This document shows, in pieces, positions 8,932 to 18,000 of a stretch of 64,000 bases of DNA. Below the pieces are notes generated by a model. It was not told the origin of the DNA. It saw only the letters and a program-made list of their open reading frames with translations, and searched no databases. The translations under genes were made by a program, and so were the position numbers. The DNA is taken from NCBI RefSeq assembly GCF_000020365.1, contig NC_012108.1, positions 2,666,001-2,730,000 of the forward strand, given 5' to 3'. This DNA comes from Desulforapulum autotrophicum HRM2 (lineage in GTDB: Bacteria; Desulfobacterota; Desulfobacteria; Desulfobacterales; Desulfobacteraceae). Every line of letters starts with the position of its first letter. Position 1 is the stretch's first letter.

Positions 8932-11421
8932 TCAGTTCAACAGCGGTTGCGCCAGAAGTTGCTCCAGGGCTGTCTGTCTCTGACCGGTATCCTGGTTCAT
9001 CACGGCCATGGCCAGGGCCTTTCTTGTTCCCACAAACAGGGCCAGGGTTCTGGCCCTTGTCAGTCCCGTATAAATGAGGTTGCGAAACAGCATCTTATAG
9101 TGCTGGGTCATGACCGGGATGATGACTATTTCAAACTCGCTGCCCTGGGATTTGTGGATGGTAACGGCATAGGCAAGGTCAAGCTCAATGACCTCCTCCT
9201 TCTGGTAGATGACCTCCCGGCCGTCAGGAAAGAATGAAACAACGCATGTAAGTTCGACATTATCAATGGAGACAATCCTGCCGATGTCTCCGTTGAACAC
9301 CCCCAGATCATAATTGTTTTTTCGATGGATAACCCGATCACCGACCCTGAAAATTCTCTCTCCGACTTTCAGCTGGGCCGTTCCATGTGTCAACGGATTG
9401 ACAGCCGCCTGGATGACCCGGTTGAGGTTGATTGTTCCAAGGGTTCCCCTGGTCATGGGGGTGAGAATCTGGATTTCGCTGCTGCTGCCATAGTACTTGG
9501 GTATCCAGTGCTGAAAGAGCATTTTCACCGTATCAAGGGCTGTATATCCATAGCGCAGGGAGGACCAGGGATGAACCTTTTTCAACACAGCTTTAAGTTC
9601 TTCAATTTCTGTTTTTGCACCACAGACCTGCTGCAGATCCACATGCTGGAATTTTTTCGGGATGGTGATTGGGTTTCCATGGAGCCCAGGGTCGTTGACG
9701 CCGAATTCAAAGGGGTTGGACACCCTGCTGGTTTGATTCTCCCGGGGGTCGTCAACCAGCCGTTTAACCCGGTTGATAAAGGTGAGCTGCTCGCGGGTGG
9801 CCTCGTCTGCATCCACAAAAAGGCAGTCCACCCGTTGTTGCCATGCGTCAGGTCGTTTAAACGGCGATTCAATCCAGGGTATTTCACCCTGGTTGATCTT
9901 GTGGGCATACTTGATGATCAGCGATTCCCGGGCCTGCCTGAAAATTTCTGTCAGTCGAAAGCAGGCCACGCTGTTGGAGGCAATGATGTCTTTGAGGACA
10001 TTTCCCGCCCCCACTGAGGGCAGCTGGTCTGAATCTCCGATAAAGACCACCTGGCACGCTGCCGGCACGGCCTTTAAAAGGGAGGCAGTGAGGGTGATGT
10101 CAAGCATGGAGCATTCGTCCACAATGAGAAAATCGCAATCAAGGGGGCTTTTTTCGTTTTTCCTGAAACTGCCGTTTTGCCATCCCAGCAGCCGGTGGAT
10201 GGTCTTTGCCTCCTGGCCGATGAGTTCCTCCATGCGCTGGGCCGCCCGACCCGTGGGCGCAGCAAGAAGGACGCTGCGTCCCATGGCCCGGATCAATTCC
10301 ACCAGAACCCTTGTGGTGGTGGTCTTGCCGCATCCGGGTCCCCCGGTGAGGACAGAGAAGGGTTCACCCACGATTCCCTCCACCGATGCGGCCTGCTCAA
10401 GGCTTAGTTCCATGGCGTTTACCCTGCAATAGCGGTGGATCCAAGCGGTAACTCTTTGTCGGTCAACCGGGCACGGCCCAATGGATGCCTTAACCCTTTT
10501 TGCAACATAGCGTTCGTCAAAGTAGAGGGACCTGGAATAATAGCAGGGCTCTGCCACCTTGTTGTCAATCACCAGGTGACGTACCATGACAAGCCTGTCC
10601 TGTTCCATCTGATCGAGAAGCCGGGTCAGACCATGGGTAAGGTCAAGCTGCAGAAGTTCTGAGGCCTGCTGATTGATCTGGGAAAAGGTTAGAAAACAGT
10701 GTCCGAAATTTCTGCCCGCAGCCAGCACATGCTCTATTCCGGCCATGATCCGCTGGGGGCTGTCAAGGCTGAGACCGATGCTCAGGGCCACCTTGTCCGC
10801 CGAAAAGAAACCAATGCCGTAAAAATCGTTTGCCAGCTGATAGGGGTCCCGGCTGACCGTGTCAATGGCCGAGTCACCATATAACTTGTAGATTTTTACG
10901 GCAAAAAGGGTGCTGATGCCGTGGGACTGGAGAAACATCATGACGTTTCGGATGGCCCGATGTTCGATCCAGGCTTTTTCAATGGTTTTGAGTCTTTTTC
11001 GTGCGATTCCGGGCACCTCAGTCAACCGTTCAATGGACTGTTCAAACACATCCAGGGTCTGGTCGTTGAAATGGCGGACTATCTTTTTTGCCGTCTTTGG
11101 ACCAACCCCCTTGATTAATCCCGAGCCAATATATTTTTCAAGGGCTGCCGTTGTTGCCGGTTTTTTTTCCTGGGCCGTTGTTGCCTGGAACTGGCGTCCG
11201 AATTTGGGATGGACAGTCCAGGTGCCGGTAAATGCCATGGTGGCACCGGCAAACACCTTGGTCTGGTGAACAATGACCGTCTCATGGCCCTGGGGATTGC
11301 CAAAGGGAGTGACCCTGAGAATGGACCATCCGTTGTCGGCATTGTGAAAGGTAACCCGTTCCACAATTCCCTGGAGGCTTTCTTCAATGACGCCGGTATG
11401 GGATAACTGCATGGGTTTCAT
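8932..11421 (-). CDS. recD2: RecD2-type (YrrC) DNA helicase
   Basis: Superfamily 1B 5'-3' DNA helicase of the RecD2 family that works without RecBC. In order: an N-terminal OB-like region, helix-hairpin-helix repeats (SGLIKGVGPKTAKKIV, LTEVPGIARKRL; residues about 95-150), the Walker A motif LTGGPGCGKTTTT (about 355-367), DEAD-like motif II IVDECSML, motif III GDSDQLPSVG, and C-terminal motifs LTPMTRGTLG and VTIHKSQGSEF. Length is 829 residues; a stretch at about residues 565-650 appears to be an insert relative to the usual protein. It is transcribed toward the LonB-like gene and divergently from the cold-shock gene. Confidence 0.9.
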   Translation of the reverse strand: MKPMQLSHTGVIEESLQGIVERVTFHNADNGWSILRVTPFGNPQGHETVIVHQTKVFAGATMAFTGTWTVHPKFGRQFQATTAQEKKPATTAALEKYIGSGLIKGVGPKTAKKIVRHFNDQTLDVFEQSIERLTEVPGIARKRLKTIEKAWIEHRAIRNVMMFLQSHGISTLFAVKIYKLYGDSAIDTVSRDPYQLANDFYGIGFFSADKVALSIGLSLDSPQRIMAGIEHVLAAGRNFGHCFLTFSQINQQASELLQLDLTHGLTRLLDQMEQDRLVMVRHLVIDNKVAEPCYYSRSLYFDERYVAKRVKASIGPCPVDRQRVTAWIHRYCRVNAMELSLEQAASVEGIVGEPFSVLTGGPGCGKTTTTRVLVELIRAMGRSVLLAAPTGRAAQRMEELIGQEAKTIHRLLGWQNGSFRKNEKSPLDCDFLIVDECSMLDITLTASLLKAVPAACQVVFIGDSDQLPSVGAGNVLKDIIASNSVACFRLTEIFRQARESLIIKYAHKINQGEIPWIESPFKRPDAWQQRVDCLFVDADEATREQLTFINRVKRLVDDPRENQTSRVSNPFEFGVNDPGLHGNPITIPKKFQHVDLQQVCGAKTEIEELKAVLKKVHPWSSLRYGYTALDTVKMLFQHWIPKYYGSSSEIQILTPMTRGTLGTINLNRVIQAAVNPLTHGTAQLKVGERIFRVGDRVIHRKNNYDLGVFNGDIGRIVSIDNVELTCVVSFFPDGREVIYQKEEVIELDLAYAVTIHKSQGSEFEIVIIPVMTQHYKMLFRNLIYTGLTRARTLALFVGTRKALAMAVMNQDTGQRQTALEQLLAQPLLN

Positions 11422-11645
11422 TCCTTGTTTTTTACATGAATTTCGTCAAAATTGCATTTTAAATAAAAAAATCAATTTTGCTTCATTTATTCCTTGATTT
11501 TTTGTTCATTTGCGTATAATCCTTTTTTTAGTTATACGCTATAGGTTGCGTATAAGGGTTTTTCCTATCAAGGTGAATTTCCCCGAGAAAAGAAGCAACA
11601 TTGCCCTTAATTTGAAAACAGGTTTTTACAACAGGAGAGTGCCAA
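11422..11645. other. Divergent promoter region and cold-shock leader
   Basis: Region of 224 bases between recD2 (minus) and csp (plus). The central part is very AT-rich. The sequence TTGCGTATAA occurs twice, around 11510 and 11542. The transcript from the promoter at 11494-11520 would have an untranslated leader of about 120 bases, as is usual for cold-shock genes whose leader controls translation at low temperature. Confidence 0.45.
11494..11520 (+). promoter_or_regulatory. Promoter of the cold-shock gene
   Basis: Perfect -10 box TATAAT (11515-11520) with TTGATT at 11494-11499. The spacer is 15 bases, rather short, so the -35 call is weaker than the -10 call. Confidence 0.5.
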
Positions 11646-11846
11646 ATGGCTAATGGTATCGTAAAATGGTTTAACGACTCAAAAGGTTTTGGATTTATTG
11701 AACAGGAAAACGGAAAAGATGTATTTGTGCATCACAGCGGCATTAATGCAACAGGATTTAAATCCCTGAACGAAGGAGACCGTGTTTCATTTGATATTGA
11801 AGAAGGTCCTAAGGGCCCCTCTGCAACAAATGTAACTGTTATATAG
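11646..11846 (+). CDS. Cold-shock domain protein (CspA family)
   Basis: Sixty-six-residue nucleic-acid-binding protein made of one cold-shock domain (five-stranded OB fold). Both RNA-binding motifs are present: KGFGFIEQ (RNP1, residues 13-20) and DVFVHHS (RNP2, about 25-31), with the aromatic residues that stack on single-stranded RNA. The GTVKWF-type start is here GIVKWF. It has an AGGAG ribosome site, a long leader and a strong intrinsic terminator 60 bases after the stop, so it is monocistronic. It probably acts as an RNA chaperone; whether it is cold-induced cannot be told from sequence. Confidence 0.95.
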   Translation: MANGIVKWFNDSKGFGFIEQENGKDVFVHHSGINATGFKSLNEGDRVSFDIEEGPKGPSATNVTVI

Positions 11847-11905
11847 TCGACCGTTTTATCGTTTTCTTGAAAAGCCATTTTGGCAGCTTGAGATAATTTA
11901 AAGAA

Positions 11906-11947
11906 AGAGAGTTCCTGGGAAAATTGCCTGGGAACTCTCTTTTTTTT
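11906..11947 (+). terminator. Intrinsic terminator after csp
   Basis: Ten-base-pair stem AGAGAGTTCC (11906-11915) with GGAACTCTCT (11931-11940), followed by seven or eight T residues. Confidence 0.9.
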
Positions 11948-12130
11948 ATGGGAAATCATTCTTTCTTGACCCTTGCCTTTCCATGTTCTACAACACCGGG
12001 TAATTGAATATTTTCAAAGCTGGATGGTACAACCATGATTTTAGTTCTGGAAAAATTCTTTTTGACCTTTCACCGACTGGAAAAAGATGGGTGCAGTCCT
12101 GTTTAGGTTCCATATCACCCGATTAAACAG

Positions 12131-12411
12131 ATGGTTACTGAAAAAGATCCAGGACGAAGATTTTCTGCGATATCAAATTACGATCTAATTTTTATAACAG
12201 AAAGACAATTTAAAAAAGCCATTAAAGCCTGCAATCTCAATAAATTAACCCATAATGAAGCTGTCTATATCCCAAGGATTTTACTTGAAAAAGGATTTCC
12301 CAGGGTGAAAATATCTCCCATGAAGAAATAATTGACGAACTCATCAAGGCCCACGTGAGGGAACTTGTTATCCTTACCAGAAAAAAAAGGGTGCACCTGG
12401 GGGGATGTTGA
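12131..12411 (+). pseudogene. Small hypothetical gene, possibly frameshifted
   Basis: A 66-codon frame (12131-12331) encodes a lysine-rich peptide ending PRVKISPMKK. Switching frame near base 12298 gives a coherent continuation (GENISHEEIIDELIKAHV... to a TGA at 12409-12411), whose charge pattern looks more natural than the short in-frame ending. This suggests a decayed gene with a one-base frameshift or, less likely, two tiny genes. No ribosome site precedes the ATG. I recognise no family. The flanking bases 11948-12130 and 12412-12500 hold nothing else I can support. Confidence 0.3.
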
Positions 12412-12500
12412 GAAGATCGGACAGGATCAATCTAAAAACCGGTATGATCAACATCCCCTAACCGACCCTGTGGCGTCCCAGGTGGTTGATTTTAACGTGA

Positions 12501-13067
12501 TTAGGCCTTTGACATGAATTTTCTTGTTTCCGTGTTAACCTTTATCAGTTCGCCGGGTTCAAGGTATTCAGGCACTTGAATCTCAACTCCGTTGGCCAGA
12601 ACTGCCGGTTTGGTCCGTGCCGATGCGCTGGCACCTTTAATTCCCGGTGCTGTTTCGCTGATTTCAAACACAAGGGCGTTGGGCACTTCAAGGGAGACCA
12701 TTTCTTCTTCAATGATCAGAGCCACAAGCCCCTCCATGCCGTCGGTGAGCCACACAAGCTCATCTTCAATACCATCCTGGGAGATCATGTATTGCACATA
12801 GGTGTCGTTGTCCATGAACACATGGATGGGTCCATCCGGGTAGAGGTACTGGACCGAGCGTCGGGCAAGGTCAACCCCTGTGACCATGTCGTTGCCCTTA
12901 AAGGTCTGTTCATGTTTCTGCCGGGTTTTAACATTGTTGAACCGGATCTTGTAAAGGGTTGCAGCACCCCTTGCAGAAGGAGATTTCACATCCACCTGCT
13001 TTACCGTGTACACCTGGTTGTCAATCTCAACAACACTGCCTCTTTTTAAATCGCACGCCTTTGGCAT
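12501..13067 (-). CDS. efpL: Elongation factor P-like protein EfpL (YeiP)
   Basis: Paralogue of translation factor EF-P that binds ribosomes stalled on proline-rich or other difficult motifs and promotes peptide-bond formation. The sequence has the MPKA start, the loop SPSARGAATLYK at about residues 29-40, an arginine loop tip rather than the lysine of many EF-P proteins, and the C-terminal GIKGASASARTKPA and VQVPEYL-like region that separates YeiP/EfpL from EF-P. Length (188 aa) is normal. It lies seven bases after the stop of the OleB-like gene in the same direction, with a GGAG site inside that gene's last codons, so it is apparently the last gene of the lipid-synthase operon, an unusual location. 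Confidence 0.88.
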   Translation of the reverse strand: MPKACDLKRGSVVEIDNQVYTVKQVDVKSPSARGAATLYKIRFNNVKTRQKHEQTFKGNDMVTGVDLARRSVQYLYPDGPIHVFMDNDTYVQYMISQDGIEDELVWLTDGMEGLVALIIEEEMVSLEVPNALVFEISETAPGIKGASASARTKPAVLANGVEIQVPEYLEPGELIKVNTETRKFMSKA

Positions 13068-13074
13068 AATAAGT

Positions 13075-14040
13075 TTAGTACTCCTCTATGAATTTTTTGA
13101 TAAGATTTGATGTTTCATCGGGTTTGTCCTCAAACAGATAATGGCCTGCATCCTCGAAAATATGTGTTTGGGCATGGGGAAACCGTTTGTTCCACTCGTC
13201 AAGGAACGACAGATCAAACACAAAATCGTGTCTGCCCCATAGGATCATCATGGGAACGGTTTTAAGACCTTCAAGGTGGGTGTCCACCCAGTTGACAAGT
13301 TCGTAGCTTTTGTCCCTGGGTGAAAGGGGAATGTCCTGGACAAATTTGAGGGTGGCGATCCTGTTTTTCCACGAGTTGTAGGGTGCCGTGAGCCCCTGCC
13401 TGACCGTTGTTGAAAGTGATTGTTTCGGAGCCATGTAAAGGGCTGCCCTGGCAAAGAGATTCAGGCCCTGAATCCCTGGAATGGCAAACCAGGGAAGGTA
13501 TTTGATCAGCCAAAGCCGCAGGGGAAATCGTTTTGCCCCGGGAAGATGAAACCCCGAGGTGTTGGTGATGATGATCCTGTCTATCCTGTCCAGGTGACGA
13601 AGGGCCCAGGCGCAGCCGATCATACCGCCCCAGTCGTGGACGACCAGGGTGATCTTTTTTCCAAGGTCAAGGCTCTGGATCAGACGGTCCAGGTCCCGGA
13701 CCCTTGATGCAAGGGTATAGTCGTAATCCCTGGTGGACGGCTTGTCAGACAGGCCGCACCCCATGTGGTCGGGAACAATGACCCGGTGGTTCACCGAAAG
13801 ATCCCGGGCAAGCCTGCGAAAATAAAACGACCAGGTGGGATTACCGTGGACCATGACAACTGGACTTCCCTTACCCAGGTCAAGGTAGTGGAGTTTGTGC
13901 CGGTCCAGGGTCATGAAATGGGGAACAAAGGGATATATTTCATAAAAATCCTTGGTGCCGACCATGGTGCCGTTGATCTTTCTTCTGATGCCCGGACTTT
14001 TGATGTTTCTGCTTTGCTCCGCTGGATCCCTGGTTACCAT
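13075..14040 (-). CDS. Alpha/beta hydrolase, OleB/haloalkane-dehalogenase-like
   Basis: Alpha/beta-fold hydrolase of the haloalkane dehalogenase subfamily. It shows the oxyanion-hole segment HGNPTWSFYFRRL, the nucleophile elbow HDWGG with Asp136 as predicted nucleophile, and the C-terminal histidine in DAGHYLFED. In Ole olefin pathways, OleB of this family acts as a beta-lactone decarboxylase. The neighbour upstream is an OleA-like thiolase, whose stop overlaps this gene's ATG by seven bases (ATGGTAA), so an OleB-type role is likely, but OleC and OleD are not in the window. A simple dehalogenase or ester hydrolase is the alternative. Confidence 0.8.
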   Translation of the reverse strand: MVTRDPAEQSRNIKSPGIRRKINGTMVGTKDFYEIYPFVPHFMTLDRHKLHYLDLGKGSPVVMVHGNPTWSFYFRRLARDLSVNHRVIVPDHMGCGLSDKPSTRDYDYTLASRVRDLDRLIQSLDLGKKITLVVHDWGGMIGCAWALRHLDRIDRIIITNTSGFHLPGAKRFPLRLWLIKYLPWFAIPGIQGLNLFARAALYMAPKQSLSTTVRQGLTAPYNSWKNRIATLKFVQDIPLSPRDKSYELVNWVDTHLEGLKTVPMMILWGRHDFVFDLSFLDEWNKRFPHAQTHIFEDAGHYLFEDKPDETSNLIKKFIEEY

Positions 14041-15086
14041 TTTACCCCCATCATCAGGCAGTTGAGACCAGACCCGATACCAAGTAAACCCACAACGTCG
14101 CCGGGAAGGAGAAATCCCCTTTCATCTGCAATGGCAGCCGTCATGGGCAACGATACCGTTCCCATGTTGCCAAGATAGGGAAAGGTGGCATAATCCTTTG
14201 CTTTGTCGATATTAATGGCCTTATGAAACATCTGCTGGTGGGTTGAGCCCACCTGGTGGCAGATGAACTTGTCCGGCTTGTTGTCCCCGAGGTTGAGTTC
14301 CTTTTTAAACCGGTCAAAGGTGATCTTTGCAAGGGTGAGACCGTTTTCCAGCACGCCGTGGCCATTGGTTCGCATGCACACCCGTGAATGGGTCGGCATG
14401 CCCGATTCCTCAAAGGTCCAGCGGCACATGTCATGGAACTCGTTGGCCTGCTGAACCACACCGCCCATGAGGGCATGGCGGTGGACGGCATCGTTGCCAA
14501 GGGTGCCGTTGGTGAGAAGTACTGCGCAGGCCCCGGAACCGCCGGTCATGGTGGCTATGGTTCGCTTGTAAAAGTCCACGCTCTTTCGTTCGTTGATCTC
14601 ATCAATCGTGGCGTCTACAATCTGCCGGGCCGTCTCACACGACACCACCAGGCCTGCGCTGATGTGGCCTAGCTCAATCTCGTTGGCCACCTGAACCATG
14701 CCGGTAATGACCCCGAGGCAGGCGTTGGAAACGTCATACACATGGGCCGAGGGGCTTATTTTGAGTTCGTTGGCAACGGCACAGGCCGTTGCCGGTTCAA
14801 AACCGTCCCGGCCAACCCCGCAGAACACAAGGCTTTCGATACTCAAAGGATCGATTCCAGCGGCCTCAATGGCCTTTTGTCCAGCCTTTGCAGACCCCTG
14901 GGCCAGGGTGTGCTCAACATCCCAGAACCGCCGTTCCCGAATACCAGTCAGGGCCAGGAGCTGACCTTTGCCAAAACCGACCGATTCATAAAAAGGGGCA
15001 AGCCTTGCCTCGATCTCATCGGTTGTGACTGCATGGGGGGCAAGTTCGTACCCGATGGCATCAATGAATACCTTTGTATATTTCAT
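14034..15086 (-). CDS. OleA/KASIII-like thiolase-fold condensing enzyme
   Basis: Condensing enzyme of the ketoacyl-ACP synthase III superfamily, closest in pattern to OleA, which joins two acyl-CoA chains head to head. Catalytic Cys123 is in YDVSNACLGV, His277 in CHQVGSTH, and Asn in LGNMGTVSLP; the sequence ends with the OleA-like GIGSGLNCLMMGV. The N-terminal TGIRERRFWD is also typical. Length is 350 aa. It lies seven bases after the megasynthase stop and overlaps the OleB-like gene. An initiation ketosynthase that feeds the megasynthase, rather than a hydrocarbon-forming OleA, is a real alternative. Confidence 0.82.
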   Translation of the reverse strand: MKYTKVFIDAIGYELAPHAVTTDEIEARLAPFYESVGFGKGQLLALTGIRERRFWDVEHTLAQGSAKAGQKAIEAAGIDPLSIESLVFCGVGRDGFEPATACAVANELKISPSAHVYDVSNACLGVITGMVQVANEIELGHISAGLVVSCETARQIVDATIDEINERKSVDFYKRTIATMTGGSGACAVLLTNGTLGNDAVHRHALMGGVVQQANEFHDMCRWTFEESGMPTHSRVCMRTNGHGVLENGLTLAKITFDRFKKELNLGDNKPDKFICHQVGSTHQQMFHKAINIDKAKDYATFPYLGNMGTVSLPMTAAIADERGFLLPGDVVGLLGIGSGLNCLMMGVKW

Positions 15087-15093
15087 AGATTGT

Positions 15094-18000
15094 TTAACTC
15101 CATGTTCGTTCTATCTCCAGACGGGTAAGTCCCGCGATTTTCAATCCCATATTTTTGTAAAGAACGATCCTGTGATTGTCGGAAAACATGTGGGCATCGG
15201 CAATCACATAGGGTTCAGGATTATAACCCATCTCCTTGACCTCAATTTCGTAGCGGGCCTTTTTAGTATGAACGGTCACCGGACCCCGGCATTTGAGATC
15301 ACTTTCAATGCCTGGGACAACATCGTAATGAACATCGTCGTTTGTTGAAATCCATCCCATGCGCTGGGTAAAAATTCTCAGGGTATGGGCGCAGCATTCG
15401 TACATCAGGGTTCCGGGCATGACCATGTCGTCGATGAAATGGCAGGTCAGAAACCAGTCATCAGGCTGAATGTCTGCTTCGGCGGTTATCCGTCCAAGGC
15501 CGAATCTGCCGCCCCTGGGTTCAACGGCGGTGACCCGGTCCAGAAGGTGCATTCTCTGTCCTGGAAGGCGCATATTTTTACCAAGAACAATGCCTTTAAA
15601 AACAGGGCCAAAGCACTTGTTCAGATCCCCGTTCCTAAGGGCGTTGATCTGGGAATCGTCATAGTGTTCGTTGACCATCTGTACCGGGGGAATCCAGGGA
15701 CTCGGGGGCTGATGGGTTTCCCTGTCCCGGGCTGTGAGAATGATCCCCCCGGAGTTTTCAACCTCTTCGGGTGTGAAAAATCCCGCACAGCCCTCCCGCA
15801 TGGAAATCAGCAGATCGTTGTTGACGTATCCCCTGTAGTGGAAGAAGAACAGGTGGATTTCACCCTGCTTGAGGAAGCGGTCGATTTCAATGTGATACTC
15901 AATGGTTTCACCCGGACAGGGCAGGTCCCGGTGAAAGGTCACCTTTGCATCTAGAAGCCTGTAGCGCCGTTTACCCTGGACCTGGTGGTCAATGCCGAGC
16001 CAGGAGCAGAGAAAAAGATCTGCCTGGCCCGCCTCGATTGTGATGCTGACCGGCGTTTTTCCACCGTCCAGGTACCAGGCCTTGTCAACGACATCGTGCT
16101 GGGTGACGATGCGCCCCGGACCCATTGAAAGCATTTCACCGTCAATGGACATGATTCTGTCCACCAGCATGAGGGGTTCCTCGGGTAGCCTTACCCGCAC
16201 AGGATAAGTATCTATGATCTCAAAGGCTTTGCCCAGAACGTTCCCCGCCCGTCCCCTTGCAAATTCAAGACAGCTGTCCCGGTCAAAAATCGGTTCTGGC
16301 AGCCTGGGAGAGGCGATACCGGTTCCAGGCGTGGGTGAAGGGCCTTTGACAAAGGTGACATCACCATCCATGGTGTCTGCCGCGGCCCCGGCAAGGGCGG
16401 CAAACTGGATTTCATAGGCCTGCATGTTTGTCTGGGTCAGGGTTAAAAACAATTCATGGGCCCGGGCAGTCAATCGGGGGGAATCGAAAAGGGCAGGGTG
16501 CTCCATCCCGGGTGTTTTTTGTTTCTCAATAGACTGGGAAGCCTCGATTTGGGTTTGTTGCTGCGGTTTATCCCAAACGGCAGCCATTGTATCACATTCA
16601 ACCATTGATCTTGCCGTTGGAATGGATAATGTCTGGACCGGTGGCTTTGGGGCGGTCGTTTCAGGCTGGATAAATAGCCGTGCCAGATCAAGTTCAATAT
16701 TGTGGGCCGCAAGGGTTGCAAGGCCTTTGAGCAGGACGCAAAGGTCATTGTCCCCAGCTGAAGTTGAAGACAAGGACAGGACAAGGTGGGGCCGATCCTC
16801 TAAAATCCGCCCCACGGCCCGGGTGCATGAGTTGCCCGGTCCCATTTCCACAAAGACCCTTATCCCGTCCTCCCATGCCTGGTTGATGAGCCGGACATAG
16901 TCAAATCCCCTGATGGTTTGGTCAACAATGGACTGGGCCGCAGTTTCTGTGGTGGGAAGGTATCTTGTGCCCCTGCTGCAACTGTAAAAATCAATGCCAG
17001 GGACAGGGGTACAGGTAAATTTGTGCAGTTCCCGATAGGCCTCGGCACAGGCTTTTGCAATGGGACAGTGGACGGCAATCACCCCTTCAAGGAACATGGC
17101 ACCGCAGCCCAAAGCCTTGATCACGGCGTTGACCGAATCTCTGCTGCCACCAATGACCGTCTCGTCGGGCGTATTTCTGATGAGCAGATAAACCCTTTCA
17201 TGGTTGCAAAGCTGGGTTTCAATTTCACGGGCGCTGCGATTGACTGCGGCAACGGTCCAGTCTGGTGTTTCGTCGTCGCCAAGGCCCCAGCTCTGCTTGA
17301 CTGCAAGAAACTTTCCGGCAAGTTTTTCAGTAAAAAGGTCGGATTGCTCCATGCGGGTCAGCATCTGGTCAGGGTCATTCCACACCCCAAGGGAGAAGAG
17401 TGAGGCGGTTTCCCCAAGGCTGTGGCCGATGCCTGCCTGGGGTGTCAGGCCAAAGGTTCGGCTCACCCGGGTCATGAGATCGCCAAACAAGACCTGGCTG
17501 TAAATCAGATTGCAGGCAGGGGTGGTCGTTCTTTGTTCCATCTGGTCAAGGATTTCAGGAAACAGAACGCCGATCTGCCTGCCCATGGCGGGAAAGTGAT
17601 TGCCCGATCCAGGGTATAAAAAGGCCATCCTTCCCTTTTGCCCCATGGGGTTGAGGGTGTACACGATTCCTTCAGATCCGTCGATTTGACACGCCTGATT
17701 GTCCTGGACTGCCTGGATGGCCGTTTGAATGAGGTGTCTGAGGGTGTTTGTATTGTTTGCAAGGATGGAAAGCACAGGACCTGTTGATGGCCGGGTCTGT
17801 CTGAACCAGGCGGCTCCAATGGCATGGCAGGAGGGGCAGGGAGCTTCCAACATCAACCGGACCACAAGATCCTCCAGCTCAAGGAGCCGGGTTCTGAGAC
17901 CGGCAGTTGATCCTGCCCTTACGATGAAAAGGGTGGTTTCCGGTTCACCCAGGGGGTTGAGTCTTTGTTGAGGGCAATCCACCCCTTCAAGGAGAAGATG

